10,085 nucleotides of DNA, from positions 1 to 10,085 of the forward strand of contig JBAWVS010000068.1 of assembly GCA_037147175.1 (NCBI GenBank), read 5' to 3'. The notes under the pieces are model-generated. The model did no database searches. It worked only from the letters and a program-made list of their open reading frames with translations, and was not told where the DNA came from. This DNA comes from a bacterium (GTDB taxonomy: Bacteria; Cyanobacteriota; Vampirovibrionia; Gastranaerophilales; UBA9971). Positions 1 through 6,701 of this stretch are shown here, piece after piece (position 1 is the stretch's first letter; each line of letters begins with the position of its first letter). Position numbers and translations under genes: made by a program.

Positions 1-33
1 TACTATAAAATTCAATGACAACAAGACTTTAAC

Positions 34-315
34 TTATGCTGCGTAACTCCTGTTATTTACTAATTGTTTCTCTTTTTCAGGGTTTTCATCAGTAAAATGC
101 AAAGTTGTTTTTCCGGTAAATGCTGAGCTTAATACAAGTTTATTTGAACCTGTATATTTCATAAAACCATCACACATCTCTGGTTTTAGGTCTTTAGTTA
201 ATAAATTTGTTACTTCAATTTGATCTTTTTTAGGTAGTTCTTCAAGTCTGTCCTGATCAAAGCTTACAAATGCCGTACCAAATCCTAAATTTTTGTTTAT
301 GCTTTTAATTTCCAT
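34..315 (-). CDS. Small NLGFG-tag protein, 93 aa, function unknown
   Basis: I recognise no characterised family. The protein starts MEIKSINKNLGFGTAFVSF and is clearly a paralogue of the 130-aa product just upstream. The two align from residue 1 to the shared QLV near residue 87, at roughly half identity by eye, including LPK, VTNLLTK, NKL/NKQL and F-T-x-ENP-x-KE. After QLV the two part at once: this copy ends with a short NNRSYAA tail, while the paralogue continues for about 40 residues, so this copy may be C-terminally truncated. It has no signal peptide or membrane segment and looks like a soluble, mixed alpha/beta protein. It lies 45 bp downstream of the 130-aa gene on the same strand, with no room for an obvious separate promoter, so co-transcription is likely. 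A TTAGAAAGTACAGG leader (323-336) resembles the leader of the paralogue. The start is supported by the conserved N-terminus. Confidence 0.78.
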   Translation of the reverse strand: MEIKSINKNLGFGTAFVSFDQDRLEELPKKDQIEVTNLLTKDLKPEMCDGFMKYTGSNKLVLSSAFTGKTTLHFTDENPEKEKQLVNNRSYAA

Positions 316-360
316 TTAATTACCTGTACTTTCTAACATTTATTTTGTTAAATATATTTT

Positions 361-753
361 CTAATCACCTGATATAACCCAGTTTTGTTGTTTATGTTTT
401 AACTCTTCTATTAGTTTTGCATTTTCTGGAGTATTATCTATTGTATAAGCATCTATGTCTTTGTTATCAAACAATTTTTTAAATATTTTAACTAATTGAT
501 TCTCTTTAGCGGGGTTTTCATGCGTAAAATTTAAGGCTGTATTGCCGTTATATAAAGATTTTTTTAGCTGCTTATTTGGAAGTGTAGCAGAAACTATAAA
601 ATCATTACTAAGACTCATAAAGTAAAACCCCTTAGTTAATAAATTTGTGACTTTAACCTGGGTATGCTTAGGCAACTCGTACAACCTTTTTTGATTGAAA
701 TTTACAAATGCCGTACCAAATCCTAAATTCTGCTGGCCGTTTCTAATTTCCAT
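361..753 (-). CDS. Small NLGFG-tag protein, 130 aa, function unknown
   Basis: First gene of a two-gene minus-strand cassette divergent from argB. The product begins MEIRNGQQNLGFGTAFVNF and shares residues 1-88 with the 93-aa neighbour, then has its own tail (KIFKKLFDNKDIDAYTID...KHKQQNWVISGD) that looks alpha/beta and charged. There is no signal peptide, transmembrane segment or recognisable catalytic motif. An AAGG ribosome site lies 7 nt before the ATG, inside a TTAGAAAGGACAAGG leader that recurs almost exactly before the decayed gene at 2218. The N-terminal NLGFG tag also occurs in the otherwise different 101-aa protein, which suggests a common sorting or assembly role for the tag (inference). 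Function is unknown; that it is a real gene is well supported by two paralogues. Confidence 0.82.
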   Translation of the reverse strand: MEIRNGQQNLGFGTAFVNFNQKRLYELPKHTQVKVTNLLTKGFYFMSLSNDFIVSATLPNKQLKKSLYNGNTALNFTHENPAKENQLVKIFKKLFDNKDIDAYTIDNTPENAKLIEELKHKQQNWVISGD

Positions 754-760
754 TTTATAA

Positions 761-814
761 CCTTGTCCTTTCTAATATTAAATTTATTGTGTACAATTAT
801 TTAAAACTTGTGAA
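761..814 (-). promoter_or_regulatory. Conserved upstream block of the left small-protein cassette
   Basis: Read on the minus strand this is TTCACAAGTTTTA, 4 nt, ATTGTA, 16 nt, then TTAGAAAGGACAAGG. The same three blocks with the same 4- and 16-nt spacings lie at 2226-2279 ahead of the decayed paralogue. The proximal block contains the ribosome site; the distal blocks probably hold the promoter or an operator, though I cannot assign a convincing -35/-10 pair. Within it, ATTGT-AC-ACAAT (786-797) is a short dyad seen only in this copy. It sits in the 119-bp divergent gap shared with argB, so it could affect both directions. Confidence 0.6.
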
Positions 815-872
815 AAAAAAAGTTAATATTAAAAATTTAAATTATTAATAAATTGTTACAAAAGGAATTCAA

Positions 873-1736
873 ATGCAAAAATATATTGATAAAAGCAAAA
901 TCCTAATCGAAGCATTGCCCTATATAAAGTGCTTTTCAGGCAAAACTGTCGTTATAAAATACGGCGGAAGCGCTATGTTGAATGAAGAGCTTAAAAAATC
1001 AGTTTTACAGGATATAGCTCTTATGAAATTAGTGGGTATTTCGCCGGTCATAGTTCATGGCGGCGGTCCGGAAATCAACAAAATGCTCAAACAAATGGAT
1101 AAACAACCCGAGTTTATCAACGGGCTGAGGGTTACCGATGAAGAAACCATGGAAATCGTAGAAATGGTGCTTTCAGGCAAGGTAAATAAAGATATCGTCA
1201 CAAATATCCAAACTCAGGGCTTTAATGCGGTAGGCATAAGCGGCAAAGACGGTAATATTCTTAAAGCAAGAAAAAAACTGATAGACGGGCAAGATGCAGG
1301 TTTTGTCGGTGAAATTATTGACGTGGACACAAATTTAATCAAAATACTGATCCAAAACGATTTTATTCCTGTAATAGCTCCGACAGGAATGGACGAAATA
1401 GGAAATACTTACAATATTAATGCGGATTATGCCGCATCAGCCATTGCAGGGGCATTAGGTGCAGAAAAACTTGTCTTCTTAACCGATATTGCAGGTGTGT
1501 TAAGAAATATTAATGACGATAAGTCAATTATATCAAATATGACTGTATCTGAAGCAAAAAAACTAATTTCTGACGGCACAGTTTCGGGAGGAATGATTCC
1601 CAAAGTCGACTGCTGCATCGAAGGAGTTGAAAAAGGAGTAAAGACTGTCCACATACTCGATGGTCGAGTAGAGCACAGTCTTTTGTTGGAAGTTTTTACG
1701 GAAACAGGTATAGGAACAATGATTAACAGGGATTAA
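873..1736 (+). CDS. argB: Acetylglutamate kinase (ArgB)
   Basis: Phosphorylates N-acetyl-L-glutamate with ATP, the second step of the acetylated route to ornithine and arginine; cytosolic. The 287-aa product is full length for the amino-acid-kinase family. Visible motifs are VVIKYGG with Lys29, HGGGP at 62-66, NGLRVTD with substrate-binding Arg86, NINADYAAS near 182, LTDIAGVL, and SGGMIPKV with Lys about 244. The roughly 20-residue N-terminal helix (ILIEALPYIKCFSGK) is the type found in hexameric, arginine-inhibited enzymes, so feedback inhibition by arginine is expected from the family. AAGGA lies 6 nt before the ATG and supports the start. The gene sits between two minus-strand small-protein cassettes; its stop overlaps that of the 101-aa gene by 4 bp. 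carAB lies about 630 bp downstream on the same strand, consistent with an arginine region, but the intervening opposite-strand genes make a single transcript doubtful. No clear promoter was found in the AT-rich gap before it. Confidence 0.97.
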   Translation: MQKYIDKSKILIEALPYIKCFSGKTVVIKYGGSAMLNEELKKSVLQDIALMKLVGISPVIVHGGGPEINKMLKQMDKQPEFINGLRVTDEETMEIVEMVLSGKVNKDIVTNIQTQGFNAVGISGKDGNILKARKKLIDGQDAGFVGEIIDVDTNLIKILIQNDFIPVIAPTGMDEIGNTYNINADYAASAIAGALGAEKLVFLTDIAGVLRNINDDKSIISNMTVSEAKKLISDGTVSGGMIPKVDCCIEGVEKGVKTVHILDGRVEHSLLLEVFTETGIGTMINRD

Positions 1737-2038
1737 ACGGGATTTTTATCAGCCCATCTTTTATCGCTTTCAAATCTTGAAAGGCTTCCTGCTACATCGT
1801 TTATTATCTTAACACCCAGACCATTTAAATTTATTAAAATTTGATGTATTTGTTCTTCTAATTCGGGAGCAGCATCAATTTTAATAGCACGCCTTCTTCC
1901 ATTTTCAAAACTATCTAATTTAATACCATCAAGTCTTTTTATTTTTTTTCTTACGATATCAAATAATATGTCAGGCATGTTAAATTTTGCATGCACACTG
2001 CCAAATCCTAAATTTTGTGGTCTGTTTCTTACTTCCAT
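1733..2038 (-). CDS. Small NLGFG-tag protein, 101 aa, function unknown
   Basis: The product starts MEVRNRPQNLGFGSVHAKF, matching the N-terminal tag of the 93- and 130-aa proteins, but the rest differs: a basic middle (RRRAIKID), a predicted helix (APELEEQIHQILINLNG), then GVKIINDVAGSLSRFESDKRWADKN. There is no signal peptide or membrane segment. An AAGGAG ribosome site lies a few bases before the ATG, and its leader lacks the TTAGAAAGGA block. It follows the decayed gene at 2077-2218 by 38 bp, so it is probably the second gene of that cassette and now its only intact product. Its stop codon overlaps that of argB within TTAA. No function can be assigned; the shared N-terminus and good ribosome site make it a credible gene. 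Confidence 0.75.
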   Translation of the reverse strand: MEVRNRPQNLGFGSVHAKFNMPDILFDIVRKKIKRLDGIKLDSFENGRRRAIKIDAAPELEEQIHQILINLNGLGVKIINDVAGSLSRFESDKRWADKNPV

Positions 2039-2076
2039 AAATTTCTCCTTTATATAAATTAAACTAAAGACTGTAT

Positions 2077-2218
2077 TTATTGAATTGTACTCACGACTTC
2101 AGCTCTAAATTTTCTAAGTTTATCTGCAAGTTGAGTTTCTGCTTCTGGGATATTACCAATAATTTGTGATACTAAACCATTTTTATCTTAAATTTTGCAT
2201 ATTGTTTTTAATTTCCTT
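2077..2218 (-). pseudogene. Decayed NLGFG-tag small-protein gene
   Basis: Read on the minus strand, the expected start position after a good AAGGG site is AAG instead of ATG. It is followed by codons for EIKNNMQNLR, an evident match to MEIRNGQQNLGF of the 130-aa protein, and then a stop. In another frame the sequence resumes as NGLVSQIIGNIPEAETQ followed by LADKLRKFRAEVVSTIQ and a stop at 2077. That second part weakly resembles the NGLGVKIINDVAGSL tail of the adjacent 101-aa protein. The gene has lost its start, shifted frame, and lost most of the middle: about 45 codons remain of an expected 90-130. No usable ATG opens the second frame. The upstream block and leader remain almost intact (2226-2279), so the downstream 101-aa gene may still be transcribed from there. 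Confidence 0.65.
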
Positions 2219-2225
2219 TTTTTTC

Positions 2226-2279
2226 CCTTATCCTTTCTAAATTTTTGATTTTTAATTACAATAAGATAAAACTCGTGAA
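2226..2279 (-). promoter_or_regulatory. Conserved upstream block of the right small-protein cassette
   Basis: Minus-strand order is TTCACGAGTTTTA, 4 nt, ATTGTA, 16 nt, TTAGAAAGGATAAGG. It matches the block at 761-814 at all but two of the 34 positions in the three conserved segments, with identical spacers in length though not in sequence. Conservation of blocks and spacing while the spacer bases vary argues for function in transcription and translation start rather than simple recent copying. The gene immediately after it is decayed; the intact 101-aa gene lies further downstream. Confidence 0.6.
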
Positions 2280-2365
2280 TATATTAAATTGATAAAAAAA
2301 ACGAATAAAATTAAGAAATATAAAGTTGGATTTATAAAAATAATTTGGGGTTAAGTGAAAAATCG

Positions 2366-3433
2366 ATGAAAGCATATATATTACTTGAAGATGGAACAAT
2401 ATTTGAAGGGAATTCCTGCGGTGCAGATATAACTTCGTTCGGTGAGATTTGTTTCAATACAGGAATGAGCGGCTATCAAGAAATATTGACCGACCCGTCT
2501 TATGCAGGTCAAACAGTTGTAATGACGTATCCGCTTATAGGAAATTACGGCATTTGCGATGAAGATGTTGAGTCTAAAAGAATTCAGGTTCAAGGATTTA
2601 TTGTAAAAGAGCTTTGTGAGATGGAAAGCAACTGGAAAAGTACAAAAAACCTTTCTGATTATTTAAAAGAGCAAAATATTCCTTGTGTTTCAGGTGTTGA
2701 TACAAGAAGGCTGACAAAAAAAATACGTATATCAGGTGCTATGAACTGCGTAATTACAACACAGAAGCCTGATGAAGAAATTAAAAGCCTGCTGAAACAG
2801 CATATTTTCCCTTCTGACGTGGTTAAACAGGTATCTTCCAAAGATTCGCATGTTGAGCTTCCTTCTCAAAATGATAAAAAATACAAAATAGGACTTATTG
2901 ACCTCGGAGTTAAAAATGGCATAGTTAAACACCTCACTAAGCTTGGATGTGAAGTCCATGTGTTTCCTTTTGATATTGATTCTAAAACCTTATTAACATC
3001 TGAGTTTGATGCAGTACTGCTTTCTAACGGGCCTGGAGATCCACAGGCCGTTAAAGAAACAATTAACACAACAAAAGAGCTTATAGGAAAAATGCCGTTA
3101 TTTGGAATTTGTCTGGGGCACCAGATTTTAGCGCTCGCTTTAGGAGCAAATACTTACAAACTAAAATTCGGACACAGAGGAAGCAACCATCCTGTCATTG
3201 ATTTAAGGACAAATAAAGTTTATATGACAGCACAAAACCATGGATATGCCGTTTCAAAAGAAAATTTGCCAAAGACTGTTCAAATTACGCATATTAACGT
3301 GAATGATGATACTGTAGAAGGTTTTTGCAGTGAACAATTCAACATAAATACAGTTCAGTTTCATCCTGAGGCCGGTCCCGGCCCGTTGGATGCAAATTCT
3401 ATTTTCAGTGAGTGGATAAAGAGATTGGATTAA
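2366..3433 (+). CDS. carA: Carbamoyl-phosphate synthase small (glutaminase) subunit
   Basis: Hydrolyses glutamine and channels ammonia to CarB for carbamoyl phosphate synthesis, serving arginine and pyrimidines. I place the start at the ATG at 2366 (MKAYILLEDGTIFEG), where CarA proteins normally begin, giving 355 aa; an in-frame TTG at 2345 would add seven residues unlike the family. Residues 1 to about 130 form the CPSase small-chain domain, with FNTGMSGYQEILTDPSYAGQ, YPLIGNYG and the SGVDTRRLT segment. The class I glutamine amidotransferase domain follows, with LSNGPGDP, the nucleophile Cys249 in FGICLGHQ, and His333/Glu335 in QFHPEAGPGP; AQNHGYAV is also intact. The catalytic triad is therefore complete. 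carB begins 3 bp after the stop, so the two are co-transcribed and probably translationally coupled. The ribosome site is weak. Confidence 0.97.
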   Translation: MKAYILLEDGTIFEGNSCGADITSFGEICFNTGMSGYQEILTDPSYAGQTVVMTYPLIGNYGICDEDVESKRIQVQGFIVKELCEMESNWKSTKNLSDYLKEQNIPCVSGVDTRRLTKKIRISGAMNCVITTQKPDEEIKSLLKQHIFPSDVVKQVSSKDSHVELPSQNDKKYKIGLIDLGVKNGIVKHLTKLGCEVHVFPFDIDSKTLLTSEFDAVLLSNGPGDPQAVKETINTTKELIGKMPLFGICLGHQILALALGANTYKLKFGHRGSNHPVIDLRTNKVYMTAQNHGYAVSKENLPKTVQITHINVNDDTVEGFCSEQFNINTVQFHPEAGPGPLDANSIFSEWIKRLD

Positions 3434-3436
3434 CAA

Positions 3437-6400
3437 ATGCCAAAAAATAATTCATTAAATAAAATATTAGTAATAGGTTCAGGCCCGATAATCATTGGAC
3501 AGGCTGCTGAATTTGATTATGCAGGAACACAAGCTTGTAAAGCGCTTAAAGAAGAAGGATTTGAAGTAATTCTTGTTAACAGCAACCCTGCCACAATCAT
3601 GACTGATGATAACATTGCTGATAGAGTGTATATACAACCTCTAACTGTTAATGCACTCAGTTATATAATAGAAAAAGAAAAACCGGACGGATTACTCCCT
3701 ACTATGGGAGGGCAAACAGGTTTAAATCTAGCTATAGAGTTACAAGAAGCAGGTATTCTTGATAAATTTGACGTTAAACTCCTGGGCACATCTTTAGATA
3801 CAATAAAAAAAGCTGAAGACAGAGAATGCTTTAAAAAACTTATGGAAGAAATCGGAGAACCGATTCCTCCAAGCACTATTGTTGATAACATTGAAGAAGG
3901 ACTTAAATTTGCCGAAAAAATCGGATATCCGATTATTGTCAGACCTGCTTATACGCTGGGCGGAACCGGTGGCGGCATTGCTTCAAATAAATACGAATTG
4001 AAAGAAACTCTCCATACAGGGCTGCTTCACAGTAGAATTAATCAGGTTTTACTTGAAAAAAGCATAGCAGGTTGGAAAGAAATTGAATACGAAGTAATGA
4101 GAGACTCAAATGACACCTGTATAGTCATTTGTAATATGGAAAATCTTGATCCTGTCGGGATTCACACAGGAGACAGCATTGTAGTTGCACCTTCTCAAAC
4201 TTTAAGAGATGAAGAATACCAGATGTTAAGGTCTTCTGCAATAAAAATTATTAAAGCCTTAAAAATAGAAGGCGGATGCAATGTTCAGTTTGGATTAAAT
4301 CCTGAATCTCTTGACTACTGCGTTATAGAAGTAAATCCGAGAGTAAGCAGGTCATCAGCTCTTGCTTCAAAAGCTGCAGGTTATCCTATTGCAAAAATTG
4401 CAGCAAAAATTGCAGTGGGGTTTAACCTTCACGAAATACCAAACTATGTTACAAGAAAGACAAAAGCTTCTTTTGAACCATCACTTGATTATATAGTTGT
4501 TAAAATCCCCAAATGGCCTTTTGACAAGTTCTCTTATGCCAACAGAAAGCTGGGAACACAGATGAAAGCAACCGGCGAAGTAATGGCTATTGACAGAAAC
4601 TTTGAAAGTTCTTTCTTAAAAGCCGTAATATCACTCGAAGGCAATGATACAGGTTTAAGAAAACCACATATTACAATGCTTTCAAAGGATGATTTATTAA
4701 AAAGACTTGAAACTTGCGATGATGAAAGAATTTTTGTTGTTGCAGAAGCTTTAAGAAAAGGGATTTCTGTTAAAAGAATAAATATCATAACAAAAATCGA
4801 TAAATGGTTTCTTAACAAAATAAATAATATAATAATTGTTGAAAACAGGCTCCAAACAGAACAAATGACTATTGATTTGCTCAAAAGAGCTGAAACGATG
4901 GGATTTACCGACTACGAAATACAGGATTTGTCCAAAGAATCTCTGGCAAAGCTAGATACACTCAGAAGAGCGCACAATCTTTATCCTGTTTACAAAATGG
5001 TAGACACTTGTGCGGCTGAATTTGAGTCTTATACCCCTTACTATTACTCAACTTTCGAAGATGAAGATGAAAATATAATCAGTAAAAATCAAAAAATTAT
5101 AGTAATTGGCTCCGGTCCGATAAGAATAGGACAGGGAATAGAATTTGATTACTGCTCTGTTCACGCAGCATGGGCAATTCAACAGGCTAACTATGAGTCT
5201 ATAATCATTAATAATAACCCTGAAACAGTCAGTACAGACTTTGATACATCTGATAAACTTTATTTTGAGCCTTTATTTATAGAAGATGTTTTCAACGTAA
5301 TAAGAAAAGAAATGCCAAAAGGTGTAATCGTTCAATTTGGCGGGCAAACTGCAATAAATCTAGCCCCAAAACTCTTAACAAGAGGAGTTCAAATACTTGG
5401 TACTTCTGTAGAATCAATCGATATGGCAGAAGATAGGGAACTTTTTGAAAAACTTCTCACAGAATTAAAAATCCCCCAACCCAAAGGCGCAGCAGTAACT
5501 ACTCTTAGAGATGCTATTAAAACTGCGGGTGACATTGGTTATCCTGTATTAGTCAGACCTTCTTACGTTATAGGAGGAAGGGCTATGCAAATAGTTTATT
5601 CTGATGAAGAGCTTACAAAATACGTAAAAGAAGCTGTTGCTCTATCATCAGAACACCCAATTCTTATTGATCAGTATATAAACGGAAAAGAAATTGAAGT
5701 AGACGCAATTTCTGACAAAGATGACATCTTAATTCCAGGGATAATGGAACATATCGAAAGAACGGGCGTACACTCAGGCGACAGTTTCTGCGTCTATCCT
5801 TCGCAAACCATTTCTCAAGGTGTTCTTGACAAAATTATCTGCTACACAAAAAAGCTGGCAAAGGCTTTACAGGTTATCGGGTTAATGAACGTGCAGTATG
5901 TGGTTAAAGGCGATGATGTTTTTGTAATAGAAGTAAACCCAAGAGCATCAAGAACAGTGCCTATATTGAGTAAAGTGACCAAAATTCCTATGGTAAATAT
6001 TGCAATACAAGTAATTCTCGGAGAAAAACTTAAAGATTTGACTTATGGAACAGGATTATTGCCAAACACAAGCTTAATTGCCGTAAAAGCTCCTGTATTT
6101 TCTTTTCAGAAACTTACAAATGTCGACACTGCGCTTACTCCTGAAATGAAATCAACAGGTGAAGTTCTAGGGATAGATACAGTTTATGAAAAAGCGCTTG
6201 TTAAGGCCTTTGAGGGTGCCGGCTATACTTTCCCCGAAAGCGGCAATATTCTTGTTTCTGTAAAAAATAATGATAAAGAAGAAGCATTTGAAATTGTTAG
6301 CGAATTCAAAAATCTGGGTTTTAAAGTAATCGCAACACAATTAACAGCTAAATTCCTGAGAAACAAAGGTCTTGATGTTAAGGAAGTCGATAAATTCGAC

Positions 6401-6649
6401 TTTGATAATATACATTCGATGATTAAAAACAACGATGTAAATATTGTTATAAATACTCCAACTATAGGTAAAGTTACAGAAAGATGCGGATTTAAGCTGA
6501 GGACATGCGCAGAGCAATATAAAGTTCCTTGCTTTACTTCACTTGATACTGCAAGAGCATATACTGTAGCACTTAAAACAAAGAAAAATAATGAAAAGCT
6601 CACATATGATGATATAAATAGCTATATTAAACCACTTTGTTTAAAATAA
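3437..6649 (+). CDS. carB: Carbamoyl-phosphate synthase large subunit
   Basis: Synthesises carbamoyl phosphate from bicarbonate, two ATP and the ammonia delivered by CarA; cytosolic heterodimer or higher oligomer. At 1070 aa it is full length and shows the internal duplication of the family. The first half opens with [20 protein letters not shown] and carries an ATP-grasp domain ([28 protein letters not shown]). The linking oligomerisation region spans about 400-550. The second half restarts near 553 with [18 protein letters not shown] and has its own ATP-grasp ([30 protein letters not shown]). From about 936 there is an MGS-like allosteric domain with [13 protein letters not shown] and INTPT, which correspond to effector-pocket elements in the E. 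coli enzyme, so control by nucleotides is plausible though the loop after VDK differs. The start follows the carA stop by 3 bp; GAGATTGGA just before is a possible ribosome site. No frameshift or missing motif was seen. Confidence 0.98.
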   Translation: MPKNNSLNKILVIGSGPIIIGQAAEFDYAGTQACKALKEEGFEVILVNSNPATIMTDDNIADRVYIQPLTVNALSYIIEKEKPDGLLPTMGGQTGLNLAIELQEAGILDKFDVKLLGTSLDTIKKAEDRECFKKLMEEIGEPIPPSTIVDNIEEGLKFAEKIGYPIIVRPAYTLGGTGGGIASNKYELKETLHTGLLHSRINQVLLEKSIAGWKEIEYEVMRDSNDTCIVICNMENLDPVGIHTGDSIVVAPSQTLRDEEYQMLRSSAIKIIKALKIEGGCNVQFGLNPESLDYCVIEVNPRVSRSSALASKAAGYPIAKIAAKIAVGFNLHEIPNYVTRKTKASFEPSLDYIVVKIPKWPFDKFSYANRKLGTQMKATGEVMAIDRNFESSFLKAVISLEGNDTGLRKPHITMLSKDDLLKRLETCDDERIFVVAEALRKGISVKRINIITKIDKWFLNKINNIIIVENRLQTEQMTIDLLKRAETMGFTDYEIQDLSKESLAKLDTLRRAHNLYPVYKMVDTCAAEFESYTPYYYSTFEDEDENIISKNQKIIVIGSGPIRIGQGIEFDYCSVHAAWAIQQANYESIIINNNPETVSTDFDTSDKLYFEPLFIEDVFNVIRKEMPKGVIVQFGGQTAINLAPKLLTRGVQILGTSVESIDMAEDRELFEKLLTELKIPQPKGAAVTTLRDAIKTAGDIGYPVLVRPSYVIGGRAMQIVYSDEELTKYVKEAVALSSEHPILIDQYINGKEIEVDAISDKDDILIPGIMEHIERTGVHSGDSFCVYPSQTISQGVLDKIICYTKKLAKALQVIGLMNVQYVVKGDDVFVIEVNPRASRTVPILSKVTKIPMVNIAIQVILGEKLKDLTYGTGLLPNTSLIAVKAPVFSFQKLTNVDTALTPEMKSTGEVLGIDTVYEKALVKAFEGAGYTFPESGNILVSVKNNDKEEAFEIVSEFKNLGFKVIATQLTAKFLRNKGLDVKEVDKFDFDNIHSMIKNNDVNIVINTPTIGKVTERCGFKLRTCAEQYKVPCFTSLDTARAYTVALKTKKNNEKLTYDDINSYIKPLCLK

Positions 6650-6664
6650 ACCTGCTGTTATACT
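6637..6664 (+). promoter_or_regulatory. Candidate sigma-70 promoter for the aldo/keto reductase
   Basis: TTGTTT at 6637-6642, inside the last codons of carB, lies 16 bp before TATACT at 6659-6664, and TG at 6656-6657 gives an extended -10 (TGTTATACT). It is followed by a short leader with GAGGAAA before the ATG at 6702. This would let the reductase be expressed apart from carAB. It rests on base matches alone in AT-rich DNA, so it is tentative. Confidence 0.4.
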
Positions 6665-6684
6665 AAAATTTATTAATAAATTTT
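6665..6684. repeat. Perfect 20-bp A/T palindrome
   Basis: AAAATTTATT is followed directly by its reverse complement, between the candidate -10 box and the ribosome site of the reductase gene. It has no spacer, so it would be a poor hairpin; if functional it would more likely be a dimeric protein's site. Composition is only A and T, so chance is a serious alternative. Confidence 0.3.
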
Positions 6685-6701
6685 GAGGAAATTTTAAATA
6701 T

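Larger units (their letters stand above)
2039..2365. other. Gap between the 101-aa gene and carA (contents)
   Basis: These 327 bp without an intact gene hold the ribosome site of the 101-aa gene, a decayed small-protein gene (2077-2218), its upstream block (2226-2279), and then a very AT-rich stretch of 86 bp before carA. I see no convincing sigma-70 promoter, attenuator or terminator for carA there. GGGG at 2347-2350 and TTAAG just after it are only weak ribosome-site candidates. Confidence 0.6.

Noticed and set aside
813-821. Run of nine A as a phase-variable tract for argB
   Set aside because: It is about 50 bp before the start of a housekeeping gene in AT-rich DNA; nothing ties it to a promoter spacer.
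1427-1654. Minus-strand open frames inside argB, carA and carB
   Set aside because: These are shadows of strongly conserved genes on the other strand; none resembles a known protein or has a convincing start.
2345-2365. TTG start for carA seven codons upstream
   Set aside because: The extra MGLSEKS is not typical; CarA proteins start at MKAYILLEDG, at ATG 2366.
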